Positions 7,214-14,763 of a stretch of 15,030 nt of DNA are shown piece after piece; within the stretch, counting starts at the first letter, position 1, and every line of letters starts with the position of its first letter. The translations under genes were made by a program, and so were the position numbers. This DNA comes from Acidimicrobiia bacterium UBA4744 (lineage in GTDB: Bacteria; Actinomycetota; Acidimicrobiia; Spongiisociales; UBA4744), in assembly GCA_002403855.1 (NCBI GenBank), contig DHIO01000034.1, forward strand, positions 178,627 through 193,656, given 5' to 3'. Below the pieces are notes generated by a model. The model was given only the letters and a program-made list of their open reading frames with translations. It was not told the origin of the DNA and searched no databases.

Positions 7214-9436
7214 ATGAAGCCCTCCCACTTTTCCACGATGACTACTGCAAAACAATCACAAGCACCTTTGATCGATGACCTGGACGATCCTTCCCTCTTC
7301 ATCAACCGGGAGCTGGGCTGGGTTCAGTTCAACGGTCGTGTGCTGGAAGAGGCCCTCGATCACCGGCATCCACTGCTGGAGCGGGTCAAATTCCTGTCGA
7401 TCTTCGCGAACAACCTCGACGAGTTCTTCATGATCCGGGTATCCGGTTTGCGTCGTCAGCTGGCCTCGGGAGTGCTCTCCGCCCCGCCCGATGGCATGAC
7501 CCCCTCCGAACAGCTGGCTGCCATCCGCAAGGAGCTGATCCCACAACTGGCCGCCCAGATGGACTGCTGGCAATCGGACTTGAGCAAGGCCCTGCGTGAG
7601 GCCAACCTTTCGGTGCTGTCCTACGAGGAGCTGAAGGGCAAACAGAAGAAACTGCTGCGGCGCCACTTCAAGCGTGAGATCTTCCCGGCCCTCACTCCTC
7701 TGGCCTTCGACCCCGGCCGCCCTTTCCCTCACATCGGCAACCTCAGCATGAACCTGGCGGTACTGGTCAACGATCCGATCCAGGGAGAGCGATTCGCCCG
7801 GCTCAAGGTTCCGCCCGCCTTTCCACGATTGCTCAAGGTTCCCAGCGAGGAGAGCGCCGACAGCTACGAAAGTCTGGGACTGGTCGAGACTTCGAACACA
7901 TTCGTGTGGATCGAAGAGGTGATCGCAGCCAACCTCGAGCTTCTGTTTCCCGGTGTCGAGGTTCAAGCTGCATATCCCTTCCGCCTCACCCGCGATGCCG
8001 ACATCGAGATCGAAGAAGATGAGGCGTCGGACCTATCGGTCGCCGTCGAACGAGGGGTGGAGATGCGCCGCTTCGGGTCGGCCGACCGGCTCGAGATCCA
8101 CCACGACATGCCCGAGTGGGTCCGGAACGTGCTCGCCAAGAACCTGCGACTGGCGCCCTACCAAGTGTTCACCGTCGAGGGGCCGCTGGGGTTGGCGGAC
8201 CTGATGGAGTTGACCGCCGTCGACCGGCCCGACCTCAAGTTTGAGCCCTTTCTGCCGGCCACCCCACCCGCGTTTCGGGGAGCCAACGACCTGTTCGCCG
8301 TGATGCGCCAGCAAGACGTGCTCGTCTACCACCCGTACGACAGCTTCGCCCCGGTGGTCGAATTGGTCCGGCAAGCCGCCCGGGATCCCAAGGTACTGAC
8401 CATCAAGCAGACTCTGTACCGGGTCGGGCCCGACTCGCCGATCGTCGACGCCCTTCTGGAGGCTCGTGAGAATGGTCGCCAGGTTTCGGTGCTGGTGGAA
8501 CTGAAAGCCCGGTTCGACGAGGAGAACAACCTCGGATGGGCCCGCCAACTGGAAAAGGCCGGCGTGCATGTGGTCTACGGACTGGTCGGACTGAAGACCC
8601 ACTGCAAACTGCTGTTGATCGTGCGCCGCGAATCCGACGGTCTCCGGCGGTATGTGCACATGGCAACCGGCAACTACAACCCGGTCACTGCGCGCATGTA
8701 CACCGATATCGGGTTCTTCACGTGCGACGGCGACATCGCTTCCGATGTGTCGGAGCTCTTCAATGTGCTGACCGGTTATGCCCACCAATCCGAGTACCGG
8801 AAACTCCTGGTCGCTCCCACATCCATGCAAGAGGAGATCACGAACCGTATCGAACGAGAGATCGAACGGCACCAGGCCCACGGCGACGGTTACCTCGCCT
8901 TCAAGATGAACGCCCTGGTCGACAAGAAGATCATGAAGGCCCTCTACCGGGCTTCGCAGGCCGGCGTCAAGATCGACATGCAAATACGCGGCATCTGCTC
9001 GCTGCGGCCCGGCGTACCGGGATTGAGCGAGAACATCCGCGTTACCTCGATCGTCGGACGGTTCTTAGAGCATTCCCGCATCTTCTACTTCCGCAACGGT
9101 GGAGACGAGGAGATGCTGCTCGGGAGCGCCGATCTCATGCCACGCAACCTGAACCGCCGGGTCGAGGTGCTGTTCCCGGTGAGCAAGCGGATTCTGACCC
9201 TGATTCGCGACGCCGTCCTGTTTGTGCATCTCAACGACAGCCTGCAATCACGGTTGCTGCTGGAAGACGGGACCTATGTGCGGCTCCAACCGGGAAAGGA
9301 TGAAGAGGGACTCGATTCCCAGGCGTGGATGCTGGACCACTATGCAGCCCGCACCGAAGACGGCATCGCCGCGCCTCTGCCCTACGATGCAACCCGGTAC
9401 GCTCCGCCGGTTCACGACGACCAATCAGGTCATTGA
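7214..9436 (+). CDS. ppk1: Polyphosphate kinase 1
   Basis: PPK1 reversibly transfers the gamma phosphate of ATP to inorganic polyphosphate. The protein is 740 residues, normal to slightly long for the family. The N-terminal domain opens with LFINRELGWVQFNGRVLEEA (28-47) and FLSIFANNLDEFFMIRVSGL. The catalytic half has KQTLYRVG, ARFDEENN, KTHCK (His463), YVHMATGNYNP (His482) and FLEHSRI (His620). The distances His463-His482 (19) and His463-His620 (157) equal those of E. coli His435, His454 and His592, so the phosphorylated histidine should be His463 and the acid/base His620. GSADLMPRNLNRRVEVLFPV closes the C2 domain. The start is uncertain: ATG at 7214 or 7238, neither with a clear ribosome binding site. 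The gene is divergent from the SixA-like gene and its 3' end overlaps the convergent Nudix gene by seven bases. Confidence 0.98.
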   Translation: MKPSHFSTMTTAKQSQAPLIDDLDDPSLFINRELGWVQFNGRVLEEALDHRHPLLERVKFLSIFANNLDEFFMIRVSGLRRQLASGVLSAPPDGMTPSEQLAAIRKELIPQLAAQMDCWQSDLSKALREANLSVLSYEELKGKQKKLLRRHFKREIFPALTPLAFDPGRPFPHIGNLSMNLAVLVNDPIQGERFARLKVPPAFPRLLKVPSEESADSYESLGLVETSNTFVWIEEVIAANLELLFPGVEVQAAYPFRLTRDADIEIEEDEASDLSVAVERGVEMRRFGSADRLEIHHDMPEWVRNVLAKNLRLAPYQVFTVEGPLGLADLMELTAVDRPDLKFEPFLPATPPAFRGANDLFAVMRQQDVLVYHPYDSFAPVVELVRQAARDPKVLTIKQTLYRVGPDSPIVDALLEARENGRQVSVLVELKARFDEENNLGWARQLEKAGVHVVYGLVGLKTHCKLLLIVRRESDGLRRYVHMATGNYNPVTARMYTDIGFFTCDGDIASDVSELFNVLTGYAHQSEYRKLLVAPTSMQEEITNRIEREIERHQAHGDGYLAFKMNALVDKKIMKALYRASQAGVKIDMQIRGICSLRPGVPGLSENIRVTSIVGRFLEHSRIFYFRNGGDEEMLLGSADLMPRNLNRRVEVLFPVSKRILTLIRDAVLFVHLNDSLQSRLLLEDGTYVRLQPGKDEEGLDSQAWMLDHYAARTEDGIAAPLPYDATRYAPPVHDDQSGH

Positions 9437-9843
9437 CCGCCGGCCGCGTCCAAGCCGGCCAGCACTTCACGATCGTGGCGGTAGCTCAGCAACGCGGGCG
9501 CCTGTTCAATCGGAACCCACCGCAGATCATCGATCTCTTTGTTGTACACATAGTCGTCGATGTCGCCCTCGACCGGGACCATGTGCCAGTACCGGACGAT
9601 CTTGGGCCGGTGGGCCGCGTCCCGGTACCGGATGGCGGCCAGTTCCGTGACCAGCCGACAGACCAGGCCGGTCTCTTCGGCGACCTCACGCAGGGCAGCA
9701 TCTTCGAACGTCTCTCCCTTATCCAACTTGCCCTTGGGGAAGCTCCAATCGCCGTAGCGAGAACGGTGCACGACCAGCACCTCTAGATCGCCGGCTGCAC
9801 CGGGCCGGGTGATCAGGCCGCCTGCCGCCCGCACCTCCCTCAC
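9430..9843 (-). CDS. Nudix hydrolase, resembling the Nudix half of MutT1
   Basis: Nudix enzymes hydrolyse nucleoside diphosphates linked to another group. This 137-residue protein carries a complete Nudix box: G38, E44, R52-E53-V54, E56-E57, G59-L60 (GKLDKGETFEDAALREVAEETGL), preceded by the typical WSFPKGKL. A single Nudix domain fills the protein. The GTG at 9843 overlaps the stop of the CYTH-CHAD gene as GTGA and has GGAGG five bases upstream (9849-9853), so it is preferred over the longer ATG at 9882, which lies inside the upstream gene. It is co-directional with the CYTH-CHAD gene and convergent with ppk1. In mycobacteria the gene convergent with ppk1 is mutT1, a Nudix-histidine phosphatase fusion; here the fusion is absent. 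Likely substrates are 8-oxo-dGTP, diadenosine polyphosphates or similar, which the sequence cannot separate. Confidence 0.93.
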   Translation of the reverse strand: MREVRAAGGLITRPGAAGDLEVLVVHRSRYGDWSFPKGKLDKGETFEDAALREVAEETGLVCRLVTELAAIRYRDAAHRPKIVRYWHMVPVEGDIDDYVYNKEIDDLRWVPIEQAPALLSYRHDREVLAGLDAAGGQ

Positions 9844-11315
9844 ATCCACCTCCGCAACTTCCGGCGGGAGAGACCTTCCCATTCCGCTTGCCAGCTGCGG
9901 CGAGCTTCTTCCGCCCTGGCCAGCTCGAACCCGGCCATTTGACCGGCCGTGAAAGCCACCGCCGGGTGGTCTTGAGCGGCTTCCATCAACCAGGCATGAG
10001 CGACGACGGCATCCTGCAGCTCTCCAAGAGCATCCTGCAGACGGGCGGCCGCTTTGGCGAACCGGACCGCTTTCTCACCGACCACCGGAGCTACCGCTTC
10101 GGCGGCGTATCGGACCCGCTTGGCTCGAATTCGGATGCGGTGCAGGTAGGGATCGGCCGGCTCGTCCGGCAACTCTCTTACCGTCTTCGAGAGGTTCTTG
10201 AAGGGTCCTCGGGCCAGGTTCAACAGGGCGTCTCGAGAAGCACGGTCCACCGAAGGCGAGAGAAGAGGATCATTGGCGGCGTCGACCATTCGGTCGAGCA
10301 GTTCGAAATACCGGTCCTGGTCCAGCGATTCCAGCAACGCCCGGCGGCGGATTTCCCGCTCGGCATGGAGCGCCGTCATCATGATCCGCAGCGGGTAGTC
10401 GTCCGTCTCTAGAAGCCACCGAGAAGTCTCATCCAGACGCAAGGTCAGCACATCCACGTCCCGGACTGTGCCGAGGGCACCCCCCAACCAGCGCAGCTCG
10501 TCCCTCAGCGACGAAGCCCAACCCTTGTCGAGCAGGTCGCCAAAGGTGCGGAGATCAGAGCGCAGGCGCCGGGTGGCGACCCTGGCTCGATGCAGAGCCT
10601 CAGGATCGTCGCCCAGATGTACTCCCGGCATATAGATGATGAACCGCCACACCGAACGTGCGAACGCGGCCCGAATGACCTCGCCGACCGTTGGATCGTC
10701 CCCCGGTTCGACCGGCGTCACATCGGGGTCCCTCAAGGCCGGGGTACCGAGGGCTCGGGCCAGCTTGCTCATACGGGTTACCGTCCCCGCCCCCGCTTCC
10801 CGCAGGGAGGCGACGAGATGCTGCAGGATCTCCTCATCGGTCCCCTGGGCCAGTTCGATTTCGATCTCCCGGAAGCGGCCGGCCGGACCCTGCCCAAGGT
10901 AGGTCGACACATCGTCATCGATGATCTCGGCAACTCGCCTGCCGAGACCATCGATCAGCAAGACCGGGTTCCGAACTGTGCGCAACCGGGCGATGGGCTC
11001 CAGCGGGGCCCGACGGGCGTAGCTACGCACCAGCGCTTCCGCTTCCGGCGGAATCTGATCCCAGCGCCCCTCGAACCTGACCTCCAGGCGCTGTTTCAGC
11101 TCCCGGTCTACAACCGGAGGCAGCTTGACGGTCCATCCCTCATTCGTGCGATGGCGCAGGCTGCAACCCCACCTGGCGAGCCGAAGATCTTGTGTGTCGA
11201 AGTAGACGGCGTCGAGAAACCGGCGGGCGGCCGCGACCGCGTCCAGTCCACCCGCCGACAGGTCGGGCAGACGGAACTCTGTCGGCGCATTGAGTCTCAA
11301 TTCGCGTTCCAGCAT
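9840..11315 (-). CDS. CYTH-CHAD domain protein (triphosphate tunnel domain plus polyphosphate-binding domain)
   Basis: The 491-residue protein has two domains. Residues 1 to about 190 are a CYTH (triphosphate tunnel metalloenzyme) domain: the family signature ExExK appears as ERELR (3-7, Lys replaced by Arg), with WTVKLP (61-66) and the strand FREIEIELAQG (148-158). Residues about 205-490 are a CHAD helical domain with two repeats, each with a basic helix: HRARVATRRLRSDLRTF (242-258) and later HRIRIRAKRVRYAAEA. CHAD domains are known to bind polyphosphate through these basic helices. The ATG at 11315 is chosen because GGAGG (11320-11324) precedes it by four bases and the ExExR motif then sits at the N-terminus as usual; ATGs at 11348 and 11345 are alternatives. 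It overlaps the Nudix gene by four bases and probably forms a two-gene operon with it beside ppk1. Confidence 0.93.
   Translation of the reverse strand: MLERELRLNAPTEFRLPDLSAGGLDAVAAARRFLDAVYFDTQDLRLARWGCSLRHRTNEGWTVKLPPVVDRELKQRLEVRFEGRWDQIPPEAEALVRSYARRAPLEPIARLRTVRNPVLLIDGLGRRVAEIIDDDVSTYLGQGPAGRFREIEIELAQGTDEEILQHLVASLREAGAGTVTRMSKLARALGTPALRDPDVTPVEPGDDPTVGEVIRAAFARSVWRFIIYMPGVHLGDDPEALHRARVATRRLRSDLRTFGDLLDKGWASSLRDELRWLGGALGTVRDVDVLTLRLDETSRWLLETDDYPLRIMMTALHAEREIRRRALLESLDQDRYFELLDRMVDAANDPLLSPSVDRASRDALLNLARGPFKNLSKTVRELPDEPADPYLHRIRIRAKRVRYAAEAVAPVVGEKAVRFAKAAARLQDALGELQDAVVAHAWLMEAAQDHPAVAFTAGQMAGFELARAEEARRSWQAEWEGLSRRKLRRWM
9849..9853 (-). promoter_or_regulatory. Ribosome binding site deciding the Nudix start
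   Basis: GGAGG on the minus strand, inside the last codons of the CYTH-CHAD gene, is five bases before the GTG at 9843 and supports translational coupling through the GTGA overlap. Confidence 0.75.
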
Positions 11316-11319
11316 CGCA

Positions 11320-11324
11320 CCTCC
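11320..11324 (-). promoter_or_regulatory. Ribosome binding site of the CYTH-CHAD gene
   Basis: GGAGG on the minus strand is four bases before the ATG at 11315, a short but workable distance. It lies within the longer frame from 11348 and favours the shorter start. Confidence 0.6.
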
Positions 11325-11472
11325 GCCCCCGGAGATCCCAGCCATCATTCTGGCACCTACAACTATCGGCTGATCCGGTAGGGCTATTCAGGGGATCTGT
11401 GACCGAAGCTAGCCGAGTCGCCGACGGCGGAAACGACGACGGCAGCGGCACGTGCTGTGGGATCATCGCTTG

Positions 11473-12516
11473 ATGGACCCGCAGCCGGATCTCCTGTCGG
11501 CCGTCACCCGCTCGGTGGGCATCTACGGGACCGCGCCTACCTGCTATCTCTCGGCGCTGGCCCGGGTCCAGGGTTTTGAGCTCGACCACCTCAACCACGC
11601 CGTCGAGATCGACCGAACGCTCGTGCGAGTGCGCACTATGCGCTATTCGGTCTACGTATTGCCACTCGCCCTGGTGCCGGTGGCCCTGGCGGCCACCAGG
11701 CGGCAGGCAATGTATCCGAACTCGTACCGAAGGCAGCTTGCCGACGTCTACGACGTTCTGTCCCGCGAAGTGGAGCGCGCTCTGACGGGGGGACCGCTGC
11801 CGGCCGGCGATATTCGCGCCCGCGTCGATCCCGACAGGAAGCTGGGCAATTGGTTCAGCATCCTGTTGGGCATGATGGGCGCCGAGAACCGGATTGTGAG
11901 AGCTACCCGCACCGGTGGATGGCGATCCGACCGGCTCTCCTATGCCCTGTGGTCCGACTGGCTCCCTGAAGTCGATCCTCATACGCTGGATGCTCAGGAA
12001 GCCCGACGCCATCTGGTTGAGCACTATGTCGCCGCTTACGGACCTGTAAACGAAGAAGATATTGCCTGGTGGGGGGGTTGGACCAAAACCGAGACGAGGG
12101 CTGCGGCCGACGGCCTGGATCTCCAACAGGCGGGGTCGGCGGTGGCACCGTTGGACGGGCTGCGGTTGTTGCCGGTCTGGGACGTGTTGATGATGTCGTA
12201 CCGGCACCGGGAACGGCTGCTGGACCCCGACCATGCCCGGTTCGTCTACGACAAGCAGGGAAATGCCACTTCGGTGGTGCTCGACCGGGGTCGGGTGGTC
12301 GGCGTCTGGGATCTCGGCAAAAGGGACCATCCGCTGACCATCACGGTGGCGCCGCTCGGCCGCTGGCCCAAACGACGCTGGGTAGACGTCGAGCGATACG
12401 CGGGCCGAATCGGCATGCTGGTCGGGACCGAAGAGGTGACCGTAGATCGCCGCGAGCAGCCAGTCGATCTCCACACCGCGCCCCGAAACCGCTTCCTCGC
12501 CCCCCTCTCGGCCTGA
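11473..12516 (+). CDS. Winged-helix DNA-binding protein, HTH_42 (AlkX/YcaQ-like) family
   Basis: The 347-residue protein matches the winged-helix family PF06224, related to the DNA glycosylases AlkZ and YcaQ. Typical segments are EIDRTLVRVRTMRYSVYVLP near the N-terminus, AYGPVNEEDIAWWGGWTKTE (188-207), LLPVWDVLMMSYRHRERLLD (232-251) and the C-terminal GNATSVVLDRGRVVGVWDLGK. In active members a Gln-x-Gln motif lies near the N-terminus; the corresponding stretch here reads GIYGTAPTCYL, without those glutamines, so base excision activity is doubtful. The start is uncertain: ATG at 11473 is used, but GTG at 11452 is in frame and neither has a clear ribosome binding site. It is divergent from the CYTH-CHAD gene and convergent with the TetR gene. 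The 105 bases after its stop contain no clear hairpin terminator. A role in phosphate metabolism is not indicated. Confidence 0.8.
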   Translation: MDPQPDLLSAVTRSVGIYGTAPTCYLSALARVQGFELDHLNHAVEIDRTLVRVRTMRYSVYVLPLALVPVALAATRRQAMYPNSYRRQLADVYDVLSREVERALTGGPLPAGDIRARVDPDRKLGNWFSILLGMMGAENRIVRATRTGGWRSDRLSYALWSDWLPEVDPHTLDAQEARRHLVEHYVAAYGPVNEEDIAWWGGWTKTETRAAADGLDLQQAGSAVAPLDGLRLLPVWDVLMMSYRHRERLLDPDHARFVYDKQGNATSVVLDRGRVVGVWDLGKRDHPLTITVAPLGRWPKRRWVDVERYAGRIGMLVGTEEVTVDRREQPVDLHTAPRNRFLAPLSA

Positions 12517-12621
12517 TCACGCCAACCACGCGGGATTCCGGCCGACCTCAACGAGCACATCAGCGGAGCGGGTGGTGCACCCCAAGTGTCGAGGAACGTT
12601 TGCCTGTTCGCGGTCGGGTCG

Positions 12622-13230
12622 TCAAGTAGTGAGGCCGTGCAGCATGAAATCAACCATGCTCTTGGTGACCTCGGGGAGACGATCTTTCGGTTCCTCGAGG
12701 GCGATGACCGACCGAGCGGCGGACATCATGAGATCCTGCAGGAACCGGCCCGCCAGATCGGGCGGATAGGAGCGTAGTGTTCCCGACTTCACCCCTTCCA
12801 TGTAGATGCGCATGAACTCGCTGGCGAACTCACGGTGGGTGGCCCGAACGCGAAGCTGCGCAGAAGGTGAGAGACGCGAGGCATCGGTGTGGAGCACCCT
12901 ACCCAGCATGGCGTCGGTCGAGACGAACTCAACCATGCGGGTCGATAGCACCGAGAGTTGCTCGGCCGGGCTGACATTTTCGGGAACGCCGGCGATGATG
13001 TCGGTGATGATCTCCGGCAGTGTTGCCTCAACCAGCGAGCACAACAGGTCTTCCTTGTCGGTGAAGTACTCGTAGAACGTTGTGCGCCCGATTCCGACGC
13101 GATTGGCGACATCGCCCAAGGAGGTCTCGTCGTATCCCTCGGTCTGAAACAACTCTTGAGCCGCATCGAGGATCTGGCCGCGGGTGAGTTCCTTGTGTTC
13201 TTCGATGTTGGCGGCGCGGATGCGCGGCAC
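12622..13230 (-). CDS. TetR-family transcriptional regulator
   Basis: The 202-residue protein has the N-terminal TetR helix-turn-helix at about residues 16-62: TRGQILDAAQELFQTEGYDE leads into SLGDVANRVGIGRTTFYEYF, followed by the usual TDKEDLL. The C-terminal ligand-binding half (about 70-202) is helical and has no recognisable subfamily mark. GTG at 13230 is chosen because GGAGG (13238-13242) lies seven bases upstream and the HTH then begins close to the N-terminus; the frame continues open to 13899 only because it runs antisense through purA. It is divergent from purA, and an inverted repeat next to its ribosome binding site could be its own operator. Target genes and ligand are unknown; purA control is possible but purA is not a common TetR target. 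Confidence 0.93.
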   Translation of the reverse strand: MPRIRAANIEEHKELTRGQILDAAQELFQTEGYDETSLGDVANRVGIGRTTFYEYFTDKEDLLCSLVEATLPEIITDIIAGVPENVSPAEQLSVLSTRMVEFVSTDAMLGRVLHTDASRLSPSAQLRVRATHREFASEFMRIYMEGVKSGTLRSYPPDLAGRFLQDLMMSAARSVIALEEPKDRLPEVTKSMVDFMLHGLTT

Positions 13231-13237
13231 GATGATC

Positions 13238-13242
13238 CCTCC
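13238..13242 (-). promoter_or_regulatory. Ribosome binding site deciding the TetR start
   Basis: GGAGG on the minus strand, seven bases before the GTG at 13230, rules out the long in-frame extension that overlaps purA. Confidence 0.8.
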
Positions 13243-13246
13243 GGGT

Positions 13247-13265
13247 TCAAGCGAACTTGAGCATA
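13247..13265 (-). promoter_or_regulatory. Candidate TetR promoter -10 with overlapping operator palindrome
   Basis: TCAAG-CGAA-CTTGA (13247-13260) is a perfect inverted repeat with five-base arms and a four-base centre. On the minus strand it starts at the last base of TATGCT (13265-13260), which fits a -10 element, so the palindrome would cover the transcription start. This is a usual place for an autorepressor site. The arms are short, so chance cannot be excluded. Confidence 0.35.
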
Positions 13266-13311
13266 GTGCTGCGACACGATCAACAGGCCGGCGAGCAGGT
13301 CCAACCGGACC

Positions 13312-13335
13312 ACCGGGAGGCTGTTCCCTCCCGGT
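13312..13335. other. Perfect GC-rich hairpin in the purA leader
   Basis: ACCGGGAGG (13312-13320) and CCTCCCGGT (13327-13335) form a perfect nine-bp stem with a six-base loop, ending 33 bases before the purA ATG. It may be an RNA hairpin in the leader or a DNA operator between the divergent TetR and purA genes. No U-tract follows, so it is not an obvious terminator. Confidence 0.6.
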
Positions 13336-13355
13336 ACCATGGCGGCGCGGCCAGC

Positions 13356-13361
13356 GAGGAG
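13356..13361 (+). promoter_or_regulatory. Ribosome binding site of purA
   Basis: GAGGAG lies seven bases before the ATG at 13369, and selects this start over the in-frame ATG at 13339, which has none. Confidence 0.85.
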
Positions 13362-13368
13362 CCACAAC

Positions 13369-14646
13369 ATGCCCGCCACGATCGTGCTTGGTGCCCAATG
13401 GGGGGATGAGGGAAAGGGCAAGGTAACCGACGTCTTCGCCGAGAACGCAGATCTCGTGGTGCGCTACCAGGGAGGCAACAACGCCGGCCACACCATCGTG
13501 ATCGGAGACGAGCGGTTTGCCCTCTCCCTGATCCCCAGTGGCGTTATGTACCCGGACTGTACACCGGTGATCGCATCCGGATGTGTGATCGACCCGAGAG
13601 TCTTGATCGACGAAACCGCCATGCTCGCCGACCGGGGGATCGATCCCGCACGGCTTCGCATCTCTTCGAACGCTCACCTGATCATGCCCTATCACCGCAA
13701 GCTCGACGCAGTCATGGAGCGGTATCTGGGACGGCAGATGATCGGCACCACCAAGAAGGGCATCGGCCCTGCCTACGCCGACAAGTACTCCCGGCAGGGA
13801 ATCCGAGTTCAGGATCTCTTCGACCCCAAGATCTTCCGCGACAAGCTGACCGCGGCCCTGTCCGAAAAGAACCGAACCCTGACCCGCGTCTACAACCAAC
13901 TGCCCATGGATGCCGAGGACATCGCGGCCGAATACCTCGGCTACGCGGAAGCGCTGCTCCCTTTCGTCACCGACACCTCGCTATTGATCTGGGAAGCCAT
14001 CGACGCCGACCGCGAGGTTCTGTTCGAGGGCGCCCAGGGGACTCTGCTCGATATCGACCACGGGACCTATCCGTTCGTCACCTCGTCGAGTCCGACGGCC
14101 GGTGGGGCGATGACCGGCTCGGGTATCGGACCAAAAACCGTCGATCGGATCATCGGCGTCGCCAAGGCCTACATCTCACGCGTCGGAACCGGCCCATTCC
14201 CCACCGAGCTGTCTGATGAAGTCGGCGAGACGATGGTCGAGGTCGGCGGCGAGTTCGGAACTGTGACAGGTCGTCGGCGGCGCTGCGGATGGTTGGATCT
14301 GGTTGCCCTGCGCTACTCGGCGCGGATCAACAGCCTCACGGATTTCTTCCTCACGAAGCTCGACGTTCTCTCGGAGTTCGACACCCTGAAGATCGCCGTG
14401 GCCTACCGCTCCCTCGGAGAGACCTACACCGAGTTCCCCCGCCAGCAACGGGTGCTCTACAACTGCACACCCGAGTACGAGGAACTCGCCGGATGGAGAA
14501 CAGACATCACAGCAGTCCGGCGCTTCTCAGAACTCCCCCTGGAAGCGCAGCACTACATCGAGTTCATCGAGGACCGCACCCGGGTACCCGTCGGCTGGGT
14601 CTCGGTCGGACCCGAACGGCGTCAGGTCCTCGCTCGATCGACCTGA
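13369..14646 (+). CDS. purA: Adenylosuccinate synthetase
   Basis: PurA joins IMP and aspartate using GTP to make adenylosuccinate, the first committed step to AMP. The 425-residue length is standard. The N-terminus MPATIVLGAQWGDEGKGKVTD holds the GDEGKGK loop (12-18) with catalytic Asp13, and GNNAGHT ends at His41-Thr42, the same positions as in the E. coli enzyme. Later motifs include GTTKKGIGPAYADK, QGTLLDIDHGTYPFVTSS, VGTGPFPTEL and the substrate loop VTGRRRRCGWLDLVALRY. The start at 13369 is fixed by GAGGAG and by the family N-terminus. It is divergent from the TetR gene, with a strong hairpin in its leader, and is followed by purB, the next step of the pathway, after 117 bases with nothing recognisable. 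Confidence 0.98.
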   Translation: MPATIVLGAQWGDEGKGKVTDVFAENADLVVRYQGGNNAGHTIVIGDERFALSLIPSGVMYPDCTPVIASGCVIDPRVLIDETAMLADRGIDPARLRISSNAHLIMPYHRKLDAVMERYLGRQMIGTTKKGIGPAYADKYSRQGIRVQDLFDPKIFRDKLTAALSEKNRTLTRVYNQLPMDAEDIAAEYLGYAEALLPFVTDTSLLIWEAIDADREVLFEGAQGTLLDIDHGTYPFVTSSSPTAGGAMTGSGIGPKTVDRIIGVAKAYISRVGTGPFPTELSDEVGETMVEVGGEFGTVTGRRRRCGWLDLVALRYSARINSLTDFFLTKLDVLSEFDTLKIAVAYRSLGETYTEFPRQQRVLYNCTPEYEELAGWRTDITAVRRFSELPLEAQHYIEFIEDRTRVPVGWVSVGPERRQVLARST

Positions 14647-14763
14647 ACCTTCGCGGGCGGCGATGACCCCCCAACCGTTCCGGCGTGAGTTCCCCGCGCT
14701 ATCCGCAGGATTCTCACGCAAGTTCAGGAGCGAGCCAGGGCTCCATGTGCCAACATCAGGTCG

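Noticed and set aside
12517..12621. Terminator between the convergent HTH_42 and TetR genes
   Set aside because: Only the short palindrome GGTGCACC was found; no stable stem with a U-tract on either strand.
13231..13899. N-terminal extension of the TetR frame
   Set aside because: It is antisense to purA and lies upstream of a good GTG start with GGAGG; the extension has no domain.
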